From: Chloroflexota bacterium
GTDB taxonomy: Bacteria; Chloroflexota; Anaerolineae; UBA4142
Length of the DNA stretch: 5,224 nucleotides
Direction: 5' to 3'
Assembly: GCA_016200825.1 (NCBI GenBank)
Contig: JACQEA010000248.1
Coordinates: 1-5,224, forward strand
The notes beneath the pieces are model-generated. The model was not told where the DNA came from. It saw only the letters and a program-made list of their open reading frames with translations, and did not search any database. A program made the position numbers and the translations under genes. The stretch's first letter is position 1. Each line of letters begins with the position of its first letter. Positions 1-5,189 of this stretch are shown piece by piece.

Positions 1-1
1 C

Positions 2-457
2 AACCTCAGCTTGATTGGCCGCGCCGATGCGCAAGGTTTTTTTATTTATGGCGCGGTCAAGACGGAAGAATTGAAGACCGCCGCGCGCGAAGCGATTGCG
101 CGTTTGCAAAATGGCGAAGCGAATCTCGCGGTGCATCCACGTTGCGGAACCAATCTCGTCGTCGCAGGAATTCTCGCGGGCGTCGCCGCGCTCATCGCGT
201 TGGGACGCAAACCGAGCGTCAGAAAAATTCCCGATGTTCTGCTCGCGACGACACTCGCGGCATTTGTTTCGCAACCGATCGGTTTACAGTTGCAAGCGCG
301 CGTGACAACGTCCGCCGACGCGCGCGGCGCGCAGATGACCGGCATTCGCGAATCGCGCTGGGGAAATATTCCGGTGCGTCATGTGGACATCGCGTGGCAC
401 GCGGATGAAAAAGCGAATCGGCTCGCGAAAAAGATAAATCAAGAGAAATTGAAATAA
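2..457 (+). CDS. DUF6391-like membrane protein, C-terminal part (5' end outside window)
   Basis: The reading frame is open from the window edge, so this is the last 151 residues of a longer protein; an internal TTG at position 11 is not a convincing start. The visible part begins with an amphipathic alpha/beta segment (residues 8-40, with a GFFIYG strand and a helix ending ARLQNGEANLAVHP). A HPRCGTN motif follows at residues 45-51, then two hydrophobic segments at about 52-68 and 77-95. The C-terminal tail is mixed-charge and lysine-rich. The order of a small globular segment, an H-P-x-C-G-T-N motif and a membrane hairpin resembles my recollection of the DUF6391 family of unknown function; the N-terminal family motif is not visible. 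Its role is unknown. It runs in the same direction as holA, 102 bp upstream. The CDS itself is well supported by length and composition; the family name is moderately sure. Confidence 0.68.
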   Translation, partial: NLSLIGRADAQGFFIYGAVKTEELKTAAREAIARLQNGEANLAVHPRCGTNLVVAGILAGVAALIALGRKPSVRKIPDVLLATTLAAFVSQPIGLQLQARVTTSADARGAQMTGIRESRWGNIPVRHVDIAWHADEKANRLAKKINQEKLK

Positions 458-465
458 GAAAAGGC

Positions 466-535
466 ATCCACGAAAAACACGAATGACACGAAAATTTTAT
501 TCGTGCTTGCGTGATTCATTTTGTGTTTCGTGGAT
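466..535. repeat. Imperfect inverted repeat with tandem CACGAA 9-mers
   Basis: This lies in the 102-bp gap between the DUF6391-like gene and holA. The outer arms are ATCCACGAAAAACAC (466-480) and its near reverse complement GTGTTTCGTGGAT (523-535), differing by a two-A bulge. Inside the left arm, CACGAA occurs three times at exact 9-bp spacing (469, 478 and 487), and degenerate complementary copies lie in the right half (around 500-515). It could fold as a long imperfect hairpin in RNA. It has no clean G+C stem followed by a T-run, so a terminator role is doubtful. It resembles dispersed intergenic repeats seen in many environmental genomes, but copy number cannot be judged here. No convincing holA promoter is visible in this gap. 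Confidence 0.55.
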
Positions 536-559
536 TACGATTTTTGCGAATAAGGTCCA

Positions 560-1567
560 ATGTATTACATCTTGCACGGTGAAAATGAACTCGCGCGCAC
601 CGAACAACTCGACGCGCTGATTAAACAAGCCGGGGGCGCGGACGAATTCGCGGAAATGAATATCACGCGCATGGATGGCAAATCCGCGCGCCTCAGCGAA
701 CTGATTCACGCGTGCGATGCGGTCTCGTTTCTTGCCGCACAACGCGTGGTGATCGTCGAAGGAATGCTGGCGCGATTTAACCCGCTCGTCAAACACACTG
801 AAGCGAAAACGGAAATCGAAACCAATCCAAATTTAGCAAAAGAACTGATCGAGTATTTGCCGCACTTGCCCGCGTCGACTGAACTTTATTTTGTCGAATT
901 CAAATCGCTCGCAAAAAATAATCCTCTGCTCAAATTCGCAGAGAGCGCGAAAAAAGACGCGCGCGTTTATTTATTCGACGCGCCAGATGAAAAAAATCTT
1001 TCGGCGTGGATTCAATCGCGCGTGCAAGCCAAGGGCGGCACGATTGAGCCGCGCGCGGTCGCCGAACTCGCGCTCAACGTCGGCGCGGATTTGCGTTTGC
1101 TCGACAATGAAATCGAAAAACTCATCACCTATTGCGGACCGCGCACGGCAATTCGCGTCGAGGATGTCCGGACGCTCGTCGCGGCTGTACGTGAAACAAG
1201 CATCTTTGAACTCGTGGATGCTATCGGTCGCCGCGAAACAAACCGCGCGCTGAAACTTTTGCACGCGCATCTAGAACACAAAGCGGATGAGTTGTATCTC
1301 TTTGCCATGATCCTGCGCCAAGTGCGCGGCTTGTTGCAAATCAAAGACCTCGCCGCGCGCGGACTCACGCTCGACCGCGCGAACGCGCAACTCAAAATGC
1401 ATCCGTTCGCCGCGAAAAAAATGTGGGCGCAAGCGCTCAACTTTTCGATCGCGCAATTAGAAGTAATGTACCAAAAACTTTTGGCGAGCGATGTGGCAAT
1501 CAAGACCGGACAAAGCGAACCGTTGGTGGCGTTGGATTTGTTAGTCGTGGATTTGACGCGCACGTGA
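560..1567 (+). CDS. holA: DNA polymerase III delta subunit (clamp-loader subunit HolA)
   Basis: The product is 335 residues, close to the usual delta length (E. coli delta is 343). Delta is the clamp-loader subunit that binds and opens the beta sliding clamp so that it can be loaded onto primed DNA in the cytoplasm. The N-terminus reads YYILHGENELARTEQ, the typical delta opening (a strand followed by G-E-x-E). The collar-type C-terminal domain is clear: SIFELVDAIGRRETNRAL (214-231), the helix LFAMILRQVRGLLQIKDLAARG (247-268), HPFAAKKMWAQAL (281-293) and LLASDVAIKTGQSEPLVALDLLV (307-329), all matching family positions. The ATG at 560 is preceded by a weak AAGG (552-555) at close spacing. The gene is followed 24 bp after its stop by a strong hairpin terminator. 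No LexA box is visible upstream. The family assignment is secure. Confidence 0.95.
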   Translation: MYYILHGENELARTEQLDALIKQAGGADEFAEMNITRMDGKSARLSELIHACDAVSFLAAQRVVIVEGMLARFNPLVKHTEAKTEIETNPNLAKELIEYLPHLPASTELYFVEFKSLAKNNPLLKFAESAKKDARVYLFDAPDEKNLSAWIQSRVQAKGGTIEPRAVAELALNVGADLRLLDNEIEKLITYCGPRTAIRVEDVRTLVAAVRETSIFELVDAIGRRETNRALKLLHAHLEHKADELYLFAMILRQVRGLLQIKDLAARGLTLDRANAQLKMHPFAAKKMWAQALNFSIAQLEVMYQKLLASDVAIKTGQSEPLVALDLLVVDLTRT

Positions 1568-1591
1568 ACACAAAAAAAATTTTGGAGATTC

Positions 1592-1633
1592 AAAAAGCCC
1601 GCAGGATTTCAAGAATCCTGCGGGCTTTTTTTT
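1592..1633 (+). terminator. Rho-independent terminator after holA, probably bidirectional
   Basis: A perfect 17-bp stem (1592-1608 pairing with 1614-1630) with a 5-nt loop (TCAAG) is followed by an unbroken run of eight T at 1626-1633, the first five of which belong to the stem. The stem contains the core GCCCGCAGGATT. Read on the minus strand, the same stem begins directly after the stop codon of the VOC gene (1632-1634) and ends in five U. The element therefore probably stops both holA transcripts and the convergent five-gene operon. Confidence 0.93.
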
Positions 1634-2072
1634 ACATCGGGGCAAGTGATTCTGCTAATTGCAAACGATTGCCGTCTGGATCGCGGAACGTACACAGTCG
1701 CACGAATCCGGGAATCTCATCAATCTCTTCGCAACTAACACCTTTCGCGATCAAACGCGCGCGCGCGGCGCGAACATCGTCGCAGGTAAACGTCGCAATC
1801 GCGCCGCCGGTCTGAGCGGGCAGAGGGTTCGCGTCAACCCATTTGCTGATCGCGAGATGCGGCAAATCGTGATTGCCGAACTCGCACCAACCAACTTCGT
1901 CCGCGACGAATTGAGTCGGCAAGCCGAGCGTTTCGCCGTAAAATTTTTTCGCGCGCGCCCAATCGCTGACATAGTACCACACCACATTGAGCCCGCGAAT
2001 TTCCGGGCTCCACGCGGCAGGCGCTTTTGGTTTGGGCGCGGCGCGTTTTGCTTTCGGTTTTTTCGTCACCAT
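1632..2072 (-). CDS. VOC-fold (glyoxalase/bleomycin-resistance-like) protein
   Basis: The product is 146 residues. After a lysine/alanine/proline-rich tail (1-20), a single VOC module pair is visible. The first beta-alpha unit is GLNVVWYYVSDWARAKKFYG (27-46), running into ETLGL; HLAIS (72-76) lies mid-protein. The second unit starts near GGAIATFTCDDVRAARARL (89-107) and ends with the family hallmark RDPDGNRLQLAE (130-141). VOC proteins are small cytoplasmic enzymes or binding proteins of many kinds, so the substrate cannot be named. The usual metal ligand in the first strand (His, seven residues before the VSD aspartate) is Val30. The usual Glu in DPDGN-x-x-E is Gln138. A standard divalent-metal site is therefore unlikely. 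The start is ATG at 2072 with a strong purine-rich Shine-Dalgarno (AAGGGGAGGAG, 2078-2088) 5 nt upstream. Its A is shared with the preceding stop (TAATG). It is the last gene of the LexA-controlled operon. Confidence 0.9.
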   Translation of the reverse strand: MVTKKPKAKRAAPKPKAPAAWSPEIRGLNVVWYYVSDWARAKKFYGETLGLPTQFVADEVGWCEFGNHDLPHLAISKWVDANPLPAQTGGAIATFTCDDVRAARARLIAKGVSCEEIDEIPGFVRLCTFRDPDGNRLQLAESLAPM

Positions 2073-2269
2073 TATTTCTCCTCCCCTTGTTTTTTATTTT
2101 TCCGCGCGTCCGGGCGCGCGGCTTTCAATAAACGCCGAGGGCGATGGTCAAGTCGCGGCGGATTCATTTTGTCTCCGCGCGCGACTCGAAACAAACTAAA
2201 ATCCAAATCCATTTCATTGATCGCGAACAAATGAAATGGATCGCGAACCACGTTGTTCGATGGCGTCAT
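2072..2269 (-). CDS. Small basic hypothetical protein (65 aa)
   Basis: I do not recognise this ORF. Support comes from gene arrangement. Its ATG (2269-2267) lies 4 nt after the TGA of the membrane-protein gene. It is preceded by GGAG (2277-2280) at 7 nt spacing, and its TAA overlaps the ATG of the VOC gene (TAATG), so all three would be translationally coupled. The product is hydrophilic and basic in its second half (R/K-rich from about residue 35: RLDHRPRRLLKAARPDARKNKK), with no transmembrane segment or cysteine. An inverted repeat and a pair of 10-bp direct repeats lie inside it (2209-2248), as does the Shine-Dalgarno of the next gene. It could be a genuine small protein, or a leader-like spacer that happens to be open. 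If it is not coding, positions 2073-2273 are an untranslated spacer. Confidence 0.42.
   Translation of the reverse strand: MTPSNNVVRDPFHLFAINEMDLDFSLFRVARGDKMNPPRLDHRPRRLLKAARPDARKNKKQGEEK
2209..2239. repeat. 10-bp perfect inverted repeat with 11-nt loop, plus 10-bp direct repeats
   Basis: CCATTTCATT (2209-2218) pairs perfectly with AATGAAATGG (2230-2239) across an 11-nt loop. The decamer GATCGCGAAC occurs in the loop (2219-2228) and again directly after the right arm (2239-2248), at a 20-bp period. The element lies within the 65-residue ORF. There is no T-run, so it does not look like an intrinsic terminator; it could be a local mRNA hairpin or a protein-binding site. Confidence 0.5.
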
Positions 2270-2273
2270 TGTA

Positions 2274-2633
2274 TCACTCCTCTCCGATAATCTTGAAATC
2301 GCGCGGCGCGCCCGGCGCCGGCACGTTGGGCGGCAAATACAATTGATTCGATTGAAATCCGTACGGCGCACCCATTTGTTGCGGCGGACTGATCACGACA
2401 ACCGGCGGTTGATGCGCGTACGCGCGCGATTCAAAATCATCGCGCGATGCGCGCGGCGCGCCCCAATTTTGGCGCAACGCGATCACGAGCGCGATCGTCA
2501 ACGGAACGGTCGCCATCAATCCGCACAACGCGCCCACAATTACCGTCATCGCATCATTCGAGAGACGATTGCCCACGATAATCGCAAGCGTTACGGCAAA
2601 ACCCAAGGCGACGATCACAAAACTATTTTTCAT
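2274..2633 (-). CDS. Small two-helix membrane protein with proline-rich tail
   Basis: I do not recognise a named family. From the ATG at 2633 the product is 119 residues: a short basic start (MKNS), a hydrophobic segment at about 4-22, a short polar turn (NRLSND), a second hydrophobic segment at about 29-53, then a hydrophilic, proline-rich tail to the end (including PPVVVISPPQQ and LPPNVPAPGAP), closing with FKIIGEE. This predicts a membrane hairpin with a long flexible tail. An alternative GTG start at 2648 overlaps the FtsK-like stop (GTGA) and adds five residues. I prefer ATG 2633 because it gives a normal N-terminus and has a GAGAG-type ribosome site 8 nt upstream. It lies directly after the soluble FtsK-like motor, which lacks membrane segments, so it may be its anchor or a separate SOS-induced membrane factor; that is inference. 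Confidence 0.78.
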   Translation of the reverse strand: MKNSFVIVALGFAVTLAIIVGNRLSNDAMTVIVGALCGLMATVPLTIALVIALRQNWGAPRASRDDFESRAYAHQPPVVVISPPQQMGAPYGFQSNQLYLPPNVPAPGAPRDFKIIGEE

Positions 2634-2644
2634 TTTTGTCGCTC

Positions 2645-3730
2645 TCACTTGACGCGGCGCAAGCGTTGAATGAATTGCATTCCCGTTTCATCGCGCGCGA
2701 GATTGGGCGCAGGATTGCAAAGCAAATTCTTGTACTCATCGGGACGCGTATACGCGGCTTGGAAACGAATCAGTTGTCCGCTCGCGATCAAAAGAAAATC
2801 GCCGCGCCCCGCCAATTTTTCCGCGCCCGAGCCGGCAATGCCCGACGCGACGCGCGCATCTTCCGCGCTGGCGACGCGACCAACCAAGCGCACCGGGAAA
2901 TTTGCTTTCATCAACGAGCCGACCGCGCGCGCGGTTGGTTTTTGCGTGCAGGCAATCACCGAAATTCCCGCACTGCGCCCGCGTTGCACCAAGCGCGTCA
3001 GCAACGATTCAACTTGCGCGCCGCCGGTCTGCAACGCGTCGGCAAGTTCATCTAACACGATAACAATTCGCGGCCGCGTGATTTGATCGCGATCCCGCCG
3101 TTCCATTTCCGCAACCAAATACGACAAGCGAATAATCATCTCATCCGTCTGGTCAACAATCGAAAATAATAAATGCGGCATTTGTGCGAACGGCGCGAAT
3201 CCGTGCATTTTGGGATCAAACAGCGCGAGTTGCAAATCGCGCGGGCGCTGATTTAGAATCAGCGACGCGATGATCGTACGCGCCAATTCCGTCTTGCCGC
3301 TTCCAGTAGTTCCCGCGATTAAACAATGCGCGACCTCCGGCGAAGACAATCGCAACAACAACGGAACGCCTTCAGCGTCCGTGCCTAAAATCGCGGTGCC
3401 GGGTGAAGACATCGCGCGCGCAAGCATTTTGTCGGATTGAAAACGCGTTTTGAGATCTGTCAGCGAGACAGTGCGCGCATCTATTCGCGTAATTTCAACC
3501 GAGAGCGTGCCATCCGTGCGCGTGACGCGCGCATTCGATACGCCTAAAGCAAGCGCGATCTCGTTCGTCAACGATTCTAACCGCGCCAATTTTGTATTCG
3601 CCGCAGGCGCGATGTGAAATTGAATCGTGCGCGCGGTCAGTCGTCCACCCCACACGCGCGCGGGCGCTTTGTGCGCGGCAAGCACCATTTCAATTCGATC
3701 GGCTTGATAATTCAAAAGTCGGCGTTCCAT
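2645..3730 (-). CDS. FtsK-like DNA translocase ATPase without membrane or gamma domain
   Basis: The product is 361 residues from ATG 3730. Residues 1-110 resemble the FtsK/SpoIIIE alpha-beta region before the motor (TARTIQFHIAPAANTKLARL, then LTNEIALALGVSNARV). The RecA-like motor follows: VAHCLIAGTTGSGKTE with Walker A at 140-147, LFDPKMHGFAPFAQMPHLL (171-188; compare the D-P-K...P-H-L-L of FtsK), EMERRDRD (208-215), Walker B RIVIVLDELAD (221-231), the QRGRSAGISVIACTQKPTA motif (249-267) and SGAEKLAGRGDFLL (301-314), which matches the FtsK G-A-E-x-L-L-G-x-G-D region. Such motors are hexameric, ATP-driven double-stranded DNA pumps. Unlike housekeeping FtsK, there are no N-terminal transmembrane helices and no C-terminal winged-helix gamma domain; the chain ends about 45 residues after the motor. 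The start lies 2 nt after the upstream stop, implying translational coupling. An in-frame TTG at 3745 would add five residues. It is the second gene of the LexA-controlled operon. Confidence 0.9.
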   Translation of the reverse strand: MERRLLNYQADRIEMVLAAHKAPARVWGGRLTARTIQFHIAPAANTKLARLESLTNEIALALGVSNARVTRTDGTLSVEITRIDARTVSLTDLKTRFQSDKMLARAMSSPGTAILGTDAEGVPLLLRLSSPEVAHCLIAGTTGSGKTELARTIIASLILNQRPRDLQLALFDPKMHGFAPFAQMPHLLFSIVDQTDEMIIRLSYLVAEMERRDRDQITRPRIVIVLDELADALQTGGAQVESLLTRLVQRGRSAGISVIACTQKPTARAVGSLMKANFPVRLVGRVASAEDARVASGIAGSGAEKLAGRGDFLLIASGQLIRFQAAYTRPDEYKNLLCNPAPNLARDETGMQFIQRLRRVK

Positions 3731-3732
3731 AT

Positions 3733-4374
3733 CTAGTCGGTCCAACCCGCGCGTTTTTCTTCGCCGCGCACAGGAAAAATATTCCGCCCGATTCCCGCTG
3801 TCATTGACATTGCCGGTTCTTCATTTGCGCGCGCATCGGGTAGCGGCGTTTTTTGTTTTGCCAGCCATTCTTGCAACTGTTCGATTTTTTGCGCGACCAA
3901 ACTTTTGCGCGGCGCATCCTGAATTGATTCATTAGGAATATTTGGTGCTGGCGCAGGAATTGGAATTCTTGAAGGTGCAGCATAAATTCTTTGCTCATGC
4001 CCCTGCGAAATTCGGCGATTCGACAAATTAGGAATTGGAATAGAATCCAACGGTAATGATTGCCGCAACGGACATCCCGCGCAATCACGCGGCGAAGTAA
4101 TCGGGATTACTTTGGCGGAACACGCCGCGCGTTCAAGCGCGATGGATGGCGCGAGATCGTCCCACACTTCGGTTCGTCCATTTCCGTATCGTACCGTGAT
4201 CGCCGGTCGTGTGTGATGATCAAGCGTCGCGCGCAAATGCGCGCAATTGATCGCGCTAATCGGGCAGACGCGGCAAATATTGGGCGATACTTCGCGATCA
4301 CCACGCTTGATTTTTTCGCAGAGGATGTGTCCGTCCAAATCCACAATTCGGAATGGACACGGTTTGAGATTCAA
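3733..4374 (-). CDS. Cysteine-rich protein, first gene of the SOS operon (unknown function)
   Basis: I do not recognise a named family. From TTG 4374 the product is 213 residues. It has eight cysteines in two groups: C6, C19, C34, C37 and C44, then C85, C98 and C101. Each group ends in a C-x2-C-P-[I/L] knuckle (residues 34-39 and 98-103), and C6-x12-C19 and C85-x12-C98 share the same spacing. This suggests zinc or iron-sulfur binding. The region between them contains RPAITVRYGNGRTEVWDD (57-74), which looks like a beta hairpin. The rest (about 105-213) is proline-rich and probably disordered, apart from a short amphipathic helix (QKIEQLQEWLAKQ, 162-174). The ORF is open to a TTG at 4407, but that codon lies within the downstream LexA operator, about 8 nt from the predicted transcription start. 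TTG 4374 is preferred because GGGGG (4379-4383) precedes it and it gives MNLKPCPF. The stop lies 2 nt before the FtsK-like ATG. Confidence 0.82.
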   Translation of the reverse strand: MNLKPCPFRIVDLDGHILCEKIKRGDREVSPNICRVCPISAINCAHLRATLDHHTRPAITVRYGNGRTEVWDDLAPSIALERAACSAKVIPITSPRDCAGCPLRQSLPLDSIPIPNLSNRRISQGHEQRIYAAPSRIPIPAPAPNIPNESIQDAPRKSLVAQKIEQLQEWLAKQKTPLPDARANEEPAMSMTAGIGRNIFPVRGEEKRAGWTD

Positions 4375-4401
4375 CTCGCCCCCGTTTCGCAAATACAAAA
4401 A

Positions 4402-4413
4402 GAACAACTGTTC
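4402..4413 (-). promoter_or_regulatory. LexA box 2 (GAAC-N4-GTTC) over the operon transcription start
   Basis: The plus strand reads GAACAACTGTTC, extended to AGAACAACTGTTCT, a near-perfect palindrome that fits the GAAC-N4-GTTC consensus of LexA in Gram-positive bacteria. It covers the expected +1 region (about 4414-4417) and the early transcript. Its centre is 31 bp from box 1, about three helical turns, so two LexA dimers would bind the same face of the DNA. Confidence 0.85.
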
Positions 4414-4421
4414 TGATTCGG

Positions 4422-4450
4422 ATTATAAATCAGAACAGTTGTTCTGTCAA
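4422..4450 (-). promoter_or_regulatory. Consensus sigma-70 promoter of the five-gene SOS operon
   Basis: On the minus strand, TTGACA (4445-4450) and TATAAT (4422-4427) are separated by exactly 17 bp, a perfect consensus housekeeping promoter. Transcription should start near 4414-4417. Such a strong promoter combined with two operators is the pattern of a tightly repressed, highly inducible SOS gene. The leader to the preferred TTG start at 4374 is about 40 nt. Confidence 0.9.
4433..4444 (-). promoter_or_regulatory. LexA box 1 (GAAC-N4-GTTC) in the operon promoter spacer
   Basis: The minus strand reads GAACAACTGTTC between the -35 and the -10, so bound LexA would directly block RNA polymerase. 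The 12-bp core is identical to box 2, in inverted orientation. Its position copies that of the box in the lexA promoter, which supports both as real LexA sites. Confidence 0.88.
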
Positions 4451-4478
4451 GCGCGCGAACCTTAAATTTTGAGGTAGA

Positions 4479-5141
4479 TTAGATTTTGACCGCAGATTGT
4501 TTTTGCAGTTGGCGAATCACCAAAAGAACTTTGCCTTGAATCTCCACATTCTCAGGATTTTGAAAGAGCGGCTTCATGGTTGGATTCATCGGTTGCAAAC
4601 GCACACGTTTGGGTTCGCGATAAATCCGTTTGAGTGTGGTTTCTTTTTCATCCTTGAGCCACACCGCGACCATATCGCCATTATTCGCGCTCTCTTGTTT
4701 TTTCATCACGACGACATCGCCATCATTGATCAACGCGTCGATCATCGAATTGCCTTTGACGTGAAGCGCAAAGAGTCCCTCTTGTTCTTGAATAATATCG
4801 CGTGTAAGCGAAATCATTTCGTCGGGTGGGGCAATTCCAGCTTCGGGGACCGGAATGGGTTGCCCTGCCGCAATTTTTCCAAGCAAAGGAATTTGCACGA
4901 CACCAATTCCGGGCAACATTGATTTTCCAGTGTGATTAACAATTCTCAAGCCGCGTGAAACTTCTTTTTCGCGCGCGATCAATCCTTCGCGCACGAGAAC
5001 ATTGAGATTGTAATTGACAACCGAAGTGGACGAAATTCCGACGTGCGCGCCAATTTCGCGGATTGTAGGCGGCCGTCCTTTGTCCACTGTAAAGTGTGAG
5101 ATGTACGCGTACATTCGTTGTTGTCTTTCAGAAAGTCCCAT
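4479..5141 (-). CDS. lexA: LexA repressor, SOS regulator (autocleaving)
   Basis: The product is 220 residues. LexA represses DNA-damage genes and is inactivated by RecA-stimulated self-cleavage (S24 family). The N-terminal winged helix-turn-helix is visible: LSERQQRMYAYI (3-14), RPPTIREIGAHVGISSTSVVNYNLNVLVREGLI (23-55) and SRGLRI (62-67). The cleavage site is Ala92-Gly93 in KIAAGQPIPV, the catalytic serine is Ser132 in HVKGNSMIDALINDGD, and the general-base lysine is Lys171 in TTLKRIY. All active-site elements are intact, so it should be inducible. The frame is open to 5219, but ATG 5141 is the start: it has AAAGGAG (5148-5154) 6 nt upstream and begins with the usual MGLSERQ-type N-terminus. 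The upstream in-frame sequence holds the promoter and operators. It lies directly upstream of an operon with matching LexA boxes. Confidence 0.97.
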   Translation of the reverse strand: MGLSERQQRMYAYISHFTVDKGRPPTIREIGAHVGISSTSVVNYNLNVLVREGLIAREKEVSRGLRIVNHTGKSMLPGIGVVQIPLLGKIAAGQPIPVPEAGIAPPDEMISLTRDIIQEQEGLFALHVKGNSMIDALINDGDVVVMKKQESANNGDMVAVWLKDEKETTLKRIYREPKRVRLQPMNPTMKPLFQNPENVEIQGKVLLVIRQLQKQSAVKI

Positions 5142-5147
5142 GAGTTG

Positions 5148-5154
5148 CTCCTTT
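5148..5154 (-). promoter_or_regulatory. lexA ribosome binding site
   Basis: AAAGGAG on the minus strand, 6 nt before ATG 5141. It fixes the start of lexA against the longer open frame that runs through the promoter. Confidence 0.9.
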
Positions 5155-5175
5155 CCGGTCTGTCCATTTATGCTC

Positions 5176-5187
5176 GAACATTTATTC
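5176..5187 (-). promoter_or_regulatory. Degenerate second LexA box at lexA start site
   Basis: The plus strand reads GAACATTTATTC, one mismatch from GAAC-N4-GTTC, and the match extends to flanking C and G (CGAAC...ATTCG). It lies just downstream of the -10, over the expected +1 (about 5183). Its centre is 24 bp from the strong box. It is probably a weaker secondary operator. Confidence 0.55.
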
Positions 5188-5189
5188 GC

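Larger units (their letters stand above)
4401..4445 (-). repeat. 18-bp perfect inverted repeat; possible lexA terminator hairpin
   Basis: Positions 4401-4418 are the exact reverse complement of 4428-4445, with a 9-bp spacer. Each arm carries one LexA box. On the minus strand the right-hand arm runs straight into a U-run (five U including the last stem base, 4401-4397). A transcript reading through from lexA would therefore form an 18-bp hairpin followed by U, which fits a moderately AT-rich intrinsic terminator. No other terminator is visible in the 28 bp between the lexA stop and the -35. Confidence 0.7.

Noticed and set aside
1751..1987. Open frames antisense or out of frame to the VOC, holA and FtsK-like genes
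   Set aside because: They overlap well-supported genes, have arginine/serine-rich composition typical of shadow frames, and show no recognisable motifs.
2102..2121. GC-rich 7-bp hairpin (CCGCGCG / CGCGCGG) upstream of the VOC gene, considered as a terminator or riboswitch
   Set aside because: It has no T-run on either strand in the right place, and such self-complementary CGCG words are common throughout this window.
2245..2258. GAAC...GTTC dyad (GAAC-CACGTT-GTTC) resembling a LexA box
   Set aside because: The half-sites are 6 nt apart instead of 4, it lies inside the operon, and no promoter hexamers surround it.
4375..4407. Longer N-terminus of the cysteine-rich protein starting at TTG 4407 (or the TTGs at 4398 and 4392)
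   Set aside because: TTG 4407 lies inside the LexA operator, about 8 nt from the predicted transcription start, with no room for a ribosome site. TTG 4374 has a purine-rich GGGGG upstream. The choice is still not certain.
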